Assembly: GCA_023078685.1 (NCBI GenBank)
Contig: JALGAS010000001.1
Coordinates: forward strand, 3,224,001-3,288,000
Direction of reading: 5' to 3'
Length of the DNA stretch: 64,000 nucleotides
DNA from: Neopestalotiopsis rosae
Lineage: Eukaryota; Ascomycota; Sordariomycetes; Amphisphaeriales; Sporocadaceae
In this document: one piece after another, positions 55,676 through 64,000 of the stretch
Numbering within the stretch: the first letter of the stretch is position 1
Layout: each line of letters begins with the position of its first letter
Notes under the pieces: model-generated
Told to the model about the DNA's origin: nothing
The model's database searches: none
The model's input: the letters and a program-made list of their open reading frames with translations, nothing else
Translations under genes and position numbers: made by a program

Positions 55676-56911
55676 ATAACTCTATGAGCGACGTTGGACC
55701 CACCTTATCGTATTCGATCACTTTACAGGACAGTGATCTGCAGGTCCTGGGCGAACATGTCGTGTACGCAGATCAGTGTTCAAGGTGACACTTTGATGAT
55801 CATTTTCAAGATGCATAGAGCCAAGCAAGTGTCAACCACAAGAATTTATAAACTGCCAGCGAATTCCGAAGAACCTTAACGACAACAATTGGCAAGTTTT
55901 AGAGACCTGCCATTGGGAGACCAACAACGCATTATGTGTAGGCGGCGCCATCTCCTAGCTCGTCCTACATCTCAAACTTGTCCAGGATCCGGCCAGTCGG
56001 TTGGCTAGTGCCAAGAAGGCCAACCGTAACCGCAATCAGTTGTTGCATTTCTGCGAGGCCGACTCCATTCATGGCGCCAAGAGCTTCTCGAAACCCACCA
56101 GACGGACTTTTCACGAACTGTTCCCTTCGACTACATAGTACGACAAAGGTGGTCTCGCCCATTGCCCCGGGACCAGAGACAATTTTAGCTAGTGCTTCAG
56201 CCCAATTGAGGCTATCCGTCAAATGGGCGGCAAGGCAATCCGGACAGGACTGGCCTTGTGCCGGCCGCGTGGGATCCTGAAACTTCATTGTGTTGACATC
56301 ACCAAGGACTCCTCCTCTCCTCCAGGAACCGCCGTACTTTAAACGTACCTCTCTATTCTCTAAACCCCCCTAGTCTGCCTGAGGAAGCTAGCTAGACACC
56401 CCCGGAGCGCCCCTGTCAGCCGCTCTTTGCGACCTTCTGCGCCGTTCTGGGGCATAATCCCGGGTGCTGATCATTCTTGTAAATAGCCGACCCATCAATC
56501 TCAAACAGACAGCACCGAAGCTATCTACAACGGCCCAGTTCACATCTGCCTAAGGGCTAGGTGAAGGCGAAATATTTCAGGTGTGACGACTTCGAGAATG
56601 TACGGTAAAGGTCACCATGATGATACGTAAAGTAAGGCTTTCCCGCCTGAATGAAGAAGGAAGCTATGCCTCTTTACAATCTCCTTGATCTCTTTTTATA
56701 GAGTGAGAAGTCAAAGTTGTTTTTTTGACACTTCTTTCTCTTTTGCTCCCTCGTTTTTCTCTTCTCCTCCGTTTCTTGTCAGTACTTTTTTAGTTTGCTT
56801 GTTTTTAGAAACTAGACCCTAGCAATTTCGTTGCCGAAAGCAAGCATCCTTTCATCATTTGACTGCAGGTCCACCCTCTAGGATTCGACATTCAAGAGAC
56901 CCTGGAGGACT
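55676..56911. other. Intergenic with one small candidate frame
   Basis: Contains the 107-codon frame at 55965-56288. The stretch 56690-56830 is T/C-rich and is probably the promoter and 5' leader of the gene starting at 56912. Confidence 0.5.
55965..56288 (-). CDS. Small hypothetical protein, 107 aa
   Basis: ATG at 56288, single exon. The sequence includes a CPDCLAAH motif near residue 15 and a Gly/Val/Leu-rich end (LIAVTVGLLGTSQPTGRILDKFEM); composition is protein-like. It has no recognised domain, signal peptide or membrane helix. It may be a short real gene or the 3' remnant of a longer one. Confidence 0.35.
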   Translation of the reverse strand: MKFQDPTRPAQGQSCPDCLAAHLTDSLNWAEALAKIVSGPGAMGETTFVVLCSRREQFVKSPSGGFREALGAMNGVGLAEMQQLIAVTVGLLGTSQPTGRILDKFEM

Positions 56912-59304
56912 ATGTTCAAGGTGGCCGATCGAGCCCAGGCGCGGAGGGATGCTGCAGGAAACCCAGATGCGTCTGTGACGCACGTTCACGGATCCCCTGT
57001 GCGGAGGGGACAGGCCACTGTATCAGATCGATCCCAACCCACACAACAAGCGCATTATAATACTAGATCTACTGCAGCCGCACTTGCCAATGAGAGGTCG
57101 TACCTCGATCGCCCTCTCCCTGCTCCACCACTGGGAGAAAAGATGCTGTTGGAAAGACCGTCGACTTCTGGAGGACCATCCTCGAAAACCCAGTCAGCCA
57201 GTGGCGTGAGCAAGTTCAACAGCAAATACAACAACAACAAAAGGGTATCAAGGGACGATTTTTACGTGAAAACAACAATATCATCAGGCTCAAAGTCAGA
57301 AGTGTACGGCACGCAACAGTATGCTGCTTCTCATGGTCATCTACCAAGTTCGGACCTGACAAGCCCACGTACCAAGTCATATAAGCATCAATTTTCGACT
57401 TCACACGGAAATCTAACTCGTCCACGGGCACCATCCCAGCCTGCTGTTCCCGTAGTACGGCTTACAACACCAGACACCATGTCAGACCAGTCTGCGCCCA
57501 TTGGTATGGCTCTTGGCAGCCCAACACACCCGCCTGAGATGTGGAACAGTGGGACGACGTTGCGGCCGCAGCCAGTGCAGCCGGCAACATCGCCTCTATC
57601 TTCGGTCGAAAGTATTGACTCTTTCGACATGCCAAAGGAGAAGAAACAGCCTGGGAAACGGAGACTGTTTGGATTATTCGGAAGAAAACGGTCGGAAGCA
57701 GAGCCGTCGCCAGTGTCCATATCGGAGCCGAATCAATTAGGCCGGGCCTACCGTCCAGATCAACAGGTCCCCTCTCACTCACCAAACGAAGCACGGCCGA
57801 AGCATTCACGAAGCAAGACGGCCCATGATCACAAGACGCTTACACAAAAGACTCCAGTCAAGCGGTCACAAACCCTACCGGACGCACACGACCAGTCTTC
57901 GACATTGGCGCCGACTGGTATGAGAGTCAAGGGCCCAAGTATAGATACACAGAGGAGCACAGCCAACTTTGGAAGTATACCAATCGTCTTGGATTCACCA
58001 ACCCAAGAGTCAACTCCGGCGCCAAGTTTTCTCAATATTGAGATCCCAAAGAGTAATATGGAGAGGTACAGTGTCATGTTTCAAGGCGTCTTAGGGCCAC
58101 AGCCTAGCAGCACATCATCGTTACTTGCGAGACGTCAAGCCACAAGCAAGGAATTGAAGAAGATCAGCGATGCAATCATTGCAGAAGAAGTCAGTCATAC
58201 TATTCCAAATTGCAGTCATGATTATGCGTATCTAACAATCGGCAGGACGAAAATGAGAAGCTGGCAAGGCCTCGGCGGGCAACTTCGCCACAGCCATCCA
58301 AATCACCACAATTCTTTTTATTTCCAGCTGCACCAACGGGCAGACGGACACCACAGCAGGCACAAGCAACAAACAGACCCTGGAAAACAGTGCGTTCTAA
58401 TACTTCACCGGCATTGCTTCCATCGCCATCAAAAGCAACGTTCGACCATGCACTCGAAACTCATGCCCAGACTGGCCACCCTGCACAGCATCACGTTGGA
58501 AGAGCAGCGATATCTCATGATGTCAAGTCATCAACAACACCAGCCCCGGGATTTCACTTTGGCCAAAATGAGTCTGGGCTCGTCCTTGAGTCTCCCATAG
58601 ACATTGACTCTCCAACGATCATGCCTGAAATCATCCGCACCAGCACAGTCAAGCACAAGATCCAGGAGCCCGACTGGCAGATACTCGAACCATCCACATA
58701 TGCTCTTTCCAGTGGCCCTTCGTCGGCTGCTACCAGCGCTAGAAAGACATCACCATCTTCGGCCTCATCAGCGCAGACACACATGACCCATCCGCCCTCG
58801 TCCGACCTGGACGAGCCGGACAATATCGACTTTGGCCGGGACCCGGTGCAGATCTCCATTGCCCGACAAATATCCATATCTCGGGAGCAGCGCAAGTTGC
58901 TCAAGCCACTGGAAACGAGTTTCACATTGAGGTCAAAAGGCAGTCCTGCCCGAGCCAGTCCAGGTCCGGTGCCGAGGATTGGCATGGCCGATAACGAGAG
59001 GCTGGCAGAGACGCGGTCGGCTACACCTACACTCGTGGTTCCCAGCATGTCACTGGACCCAGAATCCTTGCAACAGCGCAGGAGCGAGCGCATCATCATT
59101 GAAGGTTGACGGGCCATACACTCCCTCAAATTTATATTCCATATTTTCTATCATCTTTGTATTTGATTTTGCTTCATTTCGCTTTGTCTTGTAGACTCAG
59201 TGTCCTCAAATACCCCTAGCATCACAGTATCGCGAGGGAGCTCTTCGCAGGTACGGCTAGCGACATTCTTCTTTCTTCTCTTTTTCTTTCTATTTTCTTC
59301 TTGA
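56912..59304 (+). CDS. Large disordered protein of unknown function
   Basis: Exons 56912-58189 and 58246-59104 (56-bp intron, donor GTCAGT) and probably 59195-59304 (90-bp intron, GTTGAC...TTGTAG), giving about 748 aa; without the last intron it stops at 59109 after IIIEG (712 aa). The sequence is almost wholly Ser/Pro/Gln/Thr-rich and basic, with short ordered islands: KKQPGKRRLFGLFGRKR near 250, SNMERYSVMFQGVLG near 385, LLARRQATSKELKKISDAI near 410, and SIARQISISREQRKLLKPL near 665. These islands look like conserved docking or phosphorylation motifs of a fungal regulatory or cortical protein, but I cannot name the family. The end beyond 59195 turns Phe/Leu-rich, so it is the least certain part. 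Confidence 0.72.
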
Positions 59305-59938
59305 TTTAACTAGGGATCTACGGCCGGACTAATATAGAGTTGGGATCGGAAATGGGAAAAAGCAAGCGATCTGGTTATCTATGAGGGCATGGCTTTAACT
59401 GGGTTGGATATACCATGGTGTGATGTAGAGTCTAGGGCTTGAAGTACAGTCGAGGGAGAGGCTCATTATTTCGTTTAATCGAAAGAGAATATCCATATAT
59501 AGCCCCTTTGGATGGGCTACATGGAAATTAAATACATGACGAAATATATAAATATTATCATCTATACTCGCGAATAAATCATGATCATGACGAGGCTAAA
59601 TTACTAGAAAGCGATTGGTATATCACTTGCGCACGTTCATTACGTCTTCCCCAGGTTTTTTTTTTTCAGAACTGTATGTGAATTGATCATGCCCGCCCGT
59701 ACATACATCATCTGATTATACCAGCGAATGACTATCTTCACCCTGATCAGATGAGAATCTAAAAAAGACCGAGCTGACAGTGCTGTACATGATTATATTC
59801 AGCCACACCTTTGCACTTGCGTCTGTGCACTACATGCTATGCTGAAACACACCCCAGGGGCTCTCTGAAATGACAATTAAACGCCCGATATCAACCAATT
59901 TGTAAACCGAGAGAGAGATGACGTTCCTATGTAAGCAT
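59305..59938. other. Convergent 3' flanks, AT-rich
   Basis: 634 bp between the ends of the disordered-protein gene (+) and YKT6 (-). AT-rich with a T-run at 59656-59667. No gene recognised. Confidence 0.55.
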
Positions 59939-60916
59939 CTACATGATCAAACAGCACGAGTTCTGCTTCTTTGCTTGTTCTGTCATCATGAACACCGTAT
60001 CAGCATCACTTGTTCCACGAATAGGCCAGGAAATAAATCAGTAAATTTGGAATGTGGAAAAACTCACGGTAGAACATCTTGGACTGCGCGCTCAAGCCGT
60101 CACTCTTGGCCACTAGGTCATCAATCTTCTCGCCGCGCTGCAGCACGCTCTCAATGGTCTTGTGGAGGACAATCTTGGTCTCGTCGAGCTCGCGCTGGAT
60201 CTTCATGATGCCGTCGGCCTGGGTCGGGTCCTGGTACTTGGTGATGTACTCCTTGAGCTCGGGCATGGTCTGGGGCTGGCCGTTGGCCCAGGCCGACTTG
60301 GGGTGCGAGGCCAAAAAGTCGTCGAGCACCTTGGACAGCAGCTGGTGCGCCGCCAGGGGGGCGTACTCGTGGTCGCTGATGATGATGCCGCACACGCCCT
60401 CGGACCGGCCGTACGCGTGGAACGTGTAGTCCTGCTCCTCGACGTCCTGTCGCTGGCCGGGGCGCGTCCGCTCCGCGACCGTCTTGGAGAACATGGTCAT
60501 GAACTCGCCATAGCTATACACCACCCATGTCAGTATTTCTGTTTGAACTTCTTGTTTCCTCTCGCTTCCTGCGACTCATGCGTTTCTTGTTCCTGCCCTG
60601 GGCGATACCTGGCCACTGATTTCTCTTGATCCGCCTAGGGACGGAAGCCAAGCCGGAAGAGAGAGAAAGAGCAGTGGAGAGATGGGTGCGAGTGTATTGG
60701 GTAGGTGGGTAAGATGGGGGGCATCGTACTTCTGGCGTGTGAATCGCGAGTATGCGCTGAGCTCCTTCTCTGATACCAGCTCTACGCCGGGTTTAACGTC
60801 GTTCTTGATGATCTGTTGTGGCGAGACAAGAGAAACGCCCAGCGGTCAGCCAACCCCTTGCCTCGAGCATGCTAAAGATAGCGGCACCTACATACTCCGA
60901 TATAGTGCAGCTTCAT
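59939..60916 (-). CDS. YKT6: SNARE protein Ykt6
   Basis: Four exons (60916-60896, 60812-60730, 60513-60068, 59979-59939) with introns of 83, 216 and 88 bp give 196 aa. An N-terminal longin domain (MKLHYIGIIKND... to about 130) is followed by the R-SNARE motif (YQDPTQADGIMKIQRELDETKIVLHKTIESVLQRGEKIDDLV) with its central Arg. The last exon supplies the tail NSCCLIM: the CaaX box CLIM for prenylation and the preceding Cys for palmitoylation, the dual lipid anchor that replaces a membrane helix in Ykt6. It acts in Golgi, vacuole and autophagosome fusion. Retaining the last intron would instead give a hydrophobic tail ending at about 60006. Confidence 0.95.
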
Positions 60917-61951
60917 GGTGGGCAAGGATGATAGTTTGTTGCGGCGACAACAATGAAAGGGTTGCGATCTTTGGTGTTTCTGGACTGGGATATCCGGGGC
61001 TACCCGTCTGTACTTGCGTCTCTCTGTCCGTCTGGTTTTTGTTTGCGATCGATGGTTTGTTGCTAAGTATAGGATGACGGAGGAAAGAGAGATTGTCGTT
61101 TCGTTTCTTAGGTAGGAGTTCGCAGATGTTTAGAAATAGTAGCGCATGAATGAGTCGCGGGGACGAGGTTCATGAAACAGAGACGAGTTCGAGTTGTGTA
61201 ATTATGGAGGGGAAAGGTTGGGACGTTGGACAGGTAAAGAGGTAGGGGGGGTGTCTGTGAATGAACTGAACTTGATTGATTGGCATACCATACCTTACTG
61301 GTACGGAGATAGGTAGATAATGGAAGTCCAGCAGTATGAAGTCACCTGGGGCCCGGCTTTGAAGCGCCCCCCTTGTCTGTCTGTACAATTAAAGGTGCCT
61401 CTAAGCCTAGCACCTGCAGGCTTGTTTGATGCTTACCGCCTCGTGCGCGGGGTCCTCTTCCCCTCCAAAAAGGCCGGGGCCCAGAATCTATGGCAAGCTG
61501 CTGGCTGCTGCTGCTGCTGCTCAGAATTTGTATCGATAGCGGTGTGCCAAGTGTGCCTGGCGCTGGAGAATGGAGCACAGCGGGTTTGCTGGGGGCCTGG
61601 TGGCCGCTAAGAGATCAGCAAGAGTCACCACTACGTAGCACACAAGCTATGCGCTAAGGCATCTTTGTACACACGGCAGCTGCCAAGTTGAGCTCGCCGG
61701 TTGAGTCAGCTTCAAATCATTCATTGTTCGTCATCTGGAAGTGGAATCTGCTGATACTTTAAAATCATTTTCGCCTGGCTCCAGGTGCCTTGATATGATC
61801 TCGAGGTTAACTACAAGTTTTTGCACTGCTACACCAGAGGGACTCCGGAACATAAATTCACGACAGGCAAAAAAGTTATCTCGGTCACTTGGGAAAAGCC
61901 CGAACCCGAAGGCACCAGGCACCCGGAACGACTTCCAGGTGTCATCCGATC
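60917..61951. promoter_or_regulatory. Divergent promoter region, YKT6/SLH1
   Basis: 1.0 kb between the starts of YKT6 (-) and SLH1 (+). A short CTG triplet run is at about 61502-61521. No gene recognised. Confidence 0.55.
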
Positions 61952-64000
61952 ATGGCGGCCAATGATGCAGAGGCCCGGTGGCGGGAGCAGTTTGCTGCCA
62001 TGAAAGCAGCACTGGCTGAGCTCAAATTGCCCGCGAATGGCATAGCCCAGGAGGAGGAGTCTGACTTTGATCTTGATGATGCCTTCACATCCGGCAACAG
62101 CGGCGATGATGTATGGGACTTCATCGAGGACGACGAGGATGACCTATGGAGTAGCGACTTTGTGGACGAGGCCAACGGCCAGTTGGGTGGCGACAATGTT
62201 CTTGGCACGAGTTGGTTCGCCAAACAGTGTGCTACTGTTGCCTCCAAGAAGGATGGCCTGTCTCCTGATGCTTTCCAGGCACAGATCCTCGAAATTCTGA
62301 CATCAAACCAGTCCGAGGAACAGGTCCAGTCAGCACTGACCGACTTGATTGGATTCGACGACCTCGACTTCGTCATCGAGGTTATATCTCACAAGGACCA
62401 GATCATTTCCGACTTTGTCTCCCAGGCAGAGGGCCATGCGTCTGGAAACCGTCTACTCACCAAGGCCGAGAGGGAGGAGGCCTTGCGACAGAAAGACTGG
62501 GAACACAAGAACACAGTTCTGGGCCCAGCCATGCACAAGGAGGTGCAATATCCCCATGTTTACAGGGCCCACGCCGCTGGTAACTCGCTCAGCTACGCTG
62601 GAAAGAGATATGCGCTGCCATCGGGCAGTGAAAGAAAATTGTTCGACAAGTATGAAGAAATCATGGTGCCGGCTGGAAAGACTGGCGTACTCGCGCCCGG
62701 AAGAAGGCTGCTACCCATTCCCGAGATGGACGGGCTCTGCCGAAGGACGTTCAAGGGCTACAAGACACTCAACCGCATGCAGAGCCTTGTGTATCCAATT
62801 GCCTACAAGACCAGCGAGAACATGCTCATTTGTGCACCCACTGGTGCTGGTAAAACTGATGCAGCCATGTTGACCATTTTGCAAACCATTGGTCATTATT
62901 GCACACCCAATCCTATCGAGGACAACGAGGCATCAGATTTTGCCGTGGATCTAGACGACTTCAAAATAGTATATGTCGCGCCCATGAAAGCTTTGGCTGC
63001 CGAAATCACTGAGAAGCTTGGAAAACGTCTTGCTTGGGCCGGTATCCGTGCTCGAGAGTACACGGGTGACATGCATTTGACCAAGAGCGAGATTGTTCAG
63101 ACACAGATCATCGTCACTACTCCCGAGAAATGGGATGTCATTACTCGCAAAGGTACCGGTGATACCGAACTGGTACAAAAGGTCCGCCTGTTGATTATCG
63201 ATGAGGTTCACATGCTTCACGACGAGCGTGGTGCAGTGTTGGAATCCTTGGTGGCCAGAACCGAGAGACAAGTCGAGAGTACACAATCGCTGATTCGGAT
63301 TGTTGGACTGAGTGCTACTCTGCCCAACTTCATCGATGTTTCTGATTTCCTCAAGGTCAATCGACAGCAGGGCCTGTTCTACTTTGATGGCTCATTCCGT
63401 CCAGTTCCCCTTGAACAGCACTTTATTGGTATCAAGGGAAAACCCAACTCCAAACAATCTCGCGACAATTTGGATCAGATCGCCTTTGAGAAAGTTCGGG
63501 ACATGCTTCAACAGGATCATCAGGTTATGGTGTTTGTTCATTCGCGGCGTGATACACTCCTGACGGCCAAGATGCTTCATCAAAAAGCCGTAGATGAGTT
63601 TTGTGTTGATCTTTTTGATCCCCAGCACCATCCAGCATACGAGCAAGCTCAGAGAGACATGAAGTCTTGCAAAGCCCGAGAGCTCCGGGATCTCTTGCCC
63701 AAAGGCCTTGGAATCCATCATGCCGGTATGACTCGATCTGACCGAAATCTAATGGAAAGGCTTTTTGCAGAGGGTGTGATCAAAGTTCTCTGTTGTACAG
63801 CCACGCTTGCCTGGGGTGTCAACTTGCCTGCTGCGGCAGTTGTCATCAAGGGTACCCAGGTCTACAGCGCCCAGGACGGTAAATTCGTGGATCTCGGTAT
63901 TCTTGATGTGCTTCAGATCTTTGGTCGCGCCGGTCGTCCTCAGTTTGAGGATGTTGGTATTGGCATGATTTGTACCACTCATGACAAGCTGTCGCATTAT
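61952..64000 (+). CDS. SLH1: Ski2-like RNA helicase Slh1/ASCC3 (5' part)
   Basis: Open from ATG at 61952 to the window edge: 683 codons without a stop, so the gene is partial; the family is about 1,950-2,100 aa. The N-terminus (about 290 residues, acidic patches) precedes the first helicase cassette: Walker A APTGAGKT (295-302), DEVH box (417-420), SAT (454-456), and in RecA2 HHAGM, TATLAWGVNLPA and GRAGRPQ (658-664). DEVH with this order is typical of Brr2/Slh1/ASCC3; the short acidic N-terminus lacking the Brr2 PWI region favours Slh1. Slh1 is the helicase of the RQT complex, which splits collided ribosomes in quality control. A second cassette and Sec63 domains are expected beyond the window. 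Confidence 0.93.
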   Translation, partial: MAANDAEARWREQFAAMKAALAELKLPANGIAQEEESDFDLDDAFTSGNSGDDVWDFIEDDEDDLWSSDFVDEANGQLGGDNVLGTSWFAKQCATVASKKDGLSPDAFQAQILEILTSNQSEEQVQSALTDLIGFDDLDFVIEVISHKDQIISDFVSQAEGHASGNRLLTKAEREEALRQKDWEHKNTVLGPAMHKEVQYPHVYRAHAAGNSLSYAGKRYALPSGSERKLFDKYEEIMVPAGKTGVLAPGRRLLPIPEMDGLCRRTFKGYKTLNRMQSLVYPIAYKTSENMLICAPTGAGKTDAAMLTILQTIGHYCTPNPIEDNEASDFAVDLDDFKIVYVAPMKALAAEITEKLGKRLAWAGIRAREYTGDMHLTKSEIVQTQIIVTTPEKWDVITRKGTGDTELVQKVRLLIIDEVHMLHDERGAVLESLVARTERQVESTQSLIRIVGLSATLPNFIDVSDFLKVNRQQGLFYFDGSFRPVPLEQHFIGIKGKPNSKQSRDNLDQIAFEKVRDMLQQDHQVMVFVHSRRDTLLTAKMLHQKAVDEFCVDLFDPQHHPAYEQAQRDMKSCKARELRDLLPKGLGIHHAGMTRSDRNLMERLFAEGVIKVLCCTATLAWGVNLPAAAVVIKGTQVYSAQDGKFVDLGILDVLQIFGRAGRPQFEDVGIGMICTTHDKLSHY

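Overview
The window is nuclear DNA of a filamentous ascomycete (Pezizomycotina, most likely a sordariomycete of the Hypocreales type; this placement is inference). Reasons: genes are single units on both strands, mostly split by short GT-AG introns of 53-110 bp; there are kapC-type bZIP, DASH-complex and NCA2 genes; and intergenic DNA is rich in CTAC/GTAGG-type short repeats. No operon, plasmid, phage, CRISPR or intact transposon signature is visible. I rebuilt gene models by hand from splice sites and frame continuity, so exon coordinates are predictions from one sequence without transcripts.

Layout. 0-5 kb: exosome subunit MTR3 (-) and an NADP-type short-chain dehydrogenase (-) with a possible mitochondrial N-terminal extension. 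5-10 kb: intron-containing tRNA-Gln(UUG) (-), a 10-bp tandem repeat, an unrecognised single-exon gene (-), and a secreted Ser/Thr-rich protein with an Apple/PAN-like C-terminus (-). 11-21 kb: membrane-anchored SGNH hydrolase (-) that needs a GC-AG intron, an MFS drug transporter (-), and a tandem AAA ATPase related to AFG2/SPATA5 (-). 21-28 kb: predicted mitochondrial protein (+), Rab GTPase SEC4/srgA (-), NCA2 (-). 30-35 kb: ERG25 sterol oxidase (+), pterin-4a-carbinolamine dehydratase (-), and an ochratoxinase-like amidohydrolase (+). 35-41 kb: about 6 kb with no recognisable gene. 41-50 kb: kapC-type bZIP (+) with an 851-bp first intron, ARP5 (-), DAD4 (-), IES6 (+). 51-64 kb: GOT1 (+), profilin (-), a decayed-looking reading frame, a large disordered protein (+), SNARE YKT6 (-), and the first 683 codons of the Ski2-like helicase SLH1/ASCC3 (+), cut by the window edge.

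How the genes relate. Most are unrelated housekeeping genes. The clearest functional link is ARP5 and IES6, the two partners of the Arp5-Ies6 module of the INO80 remodeller, about 1.7 kb apart with only DAD4 between them. SEC4, GOT1, YKT6 and profilin all serve secretion or polarised growth but are scattered. Several small genes (DAD4, GOT1, profilin, YKT6) are intron-dense, with exons as short as 3 and 16 nt, and two genes (ARP5, SGNH hydrolase) lose an essential or conserved C-terminus if splicing is called naively. No clear novel multi-gene system was found; the most unusual signals are at the level of gene structure and possible alternative protein isoforms.
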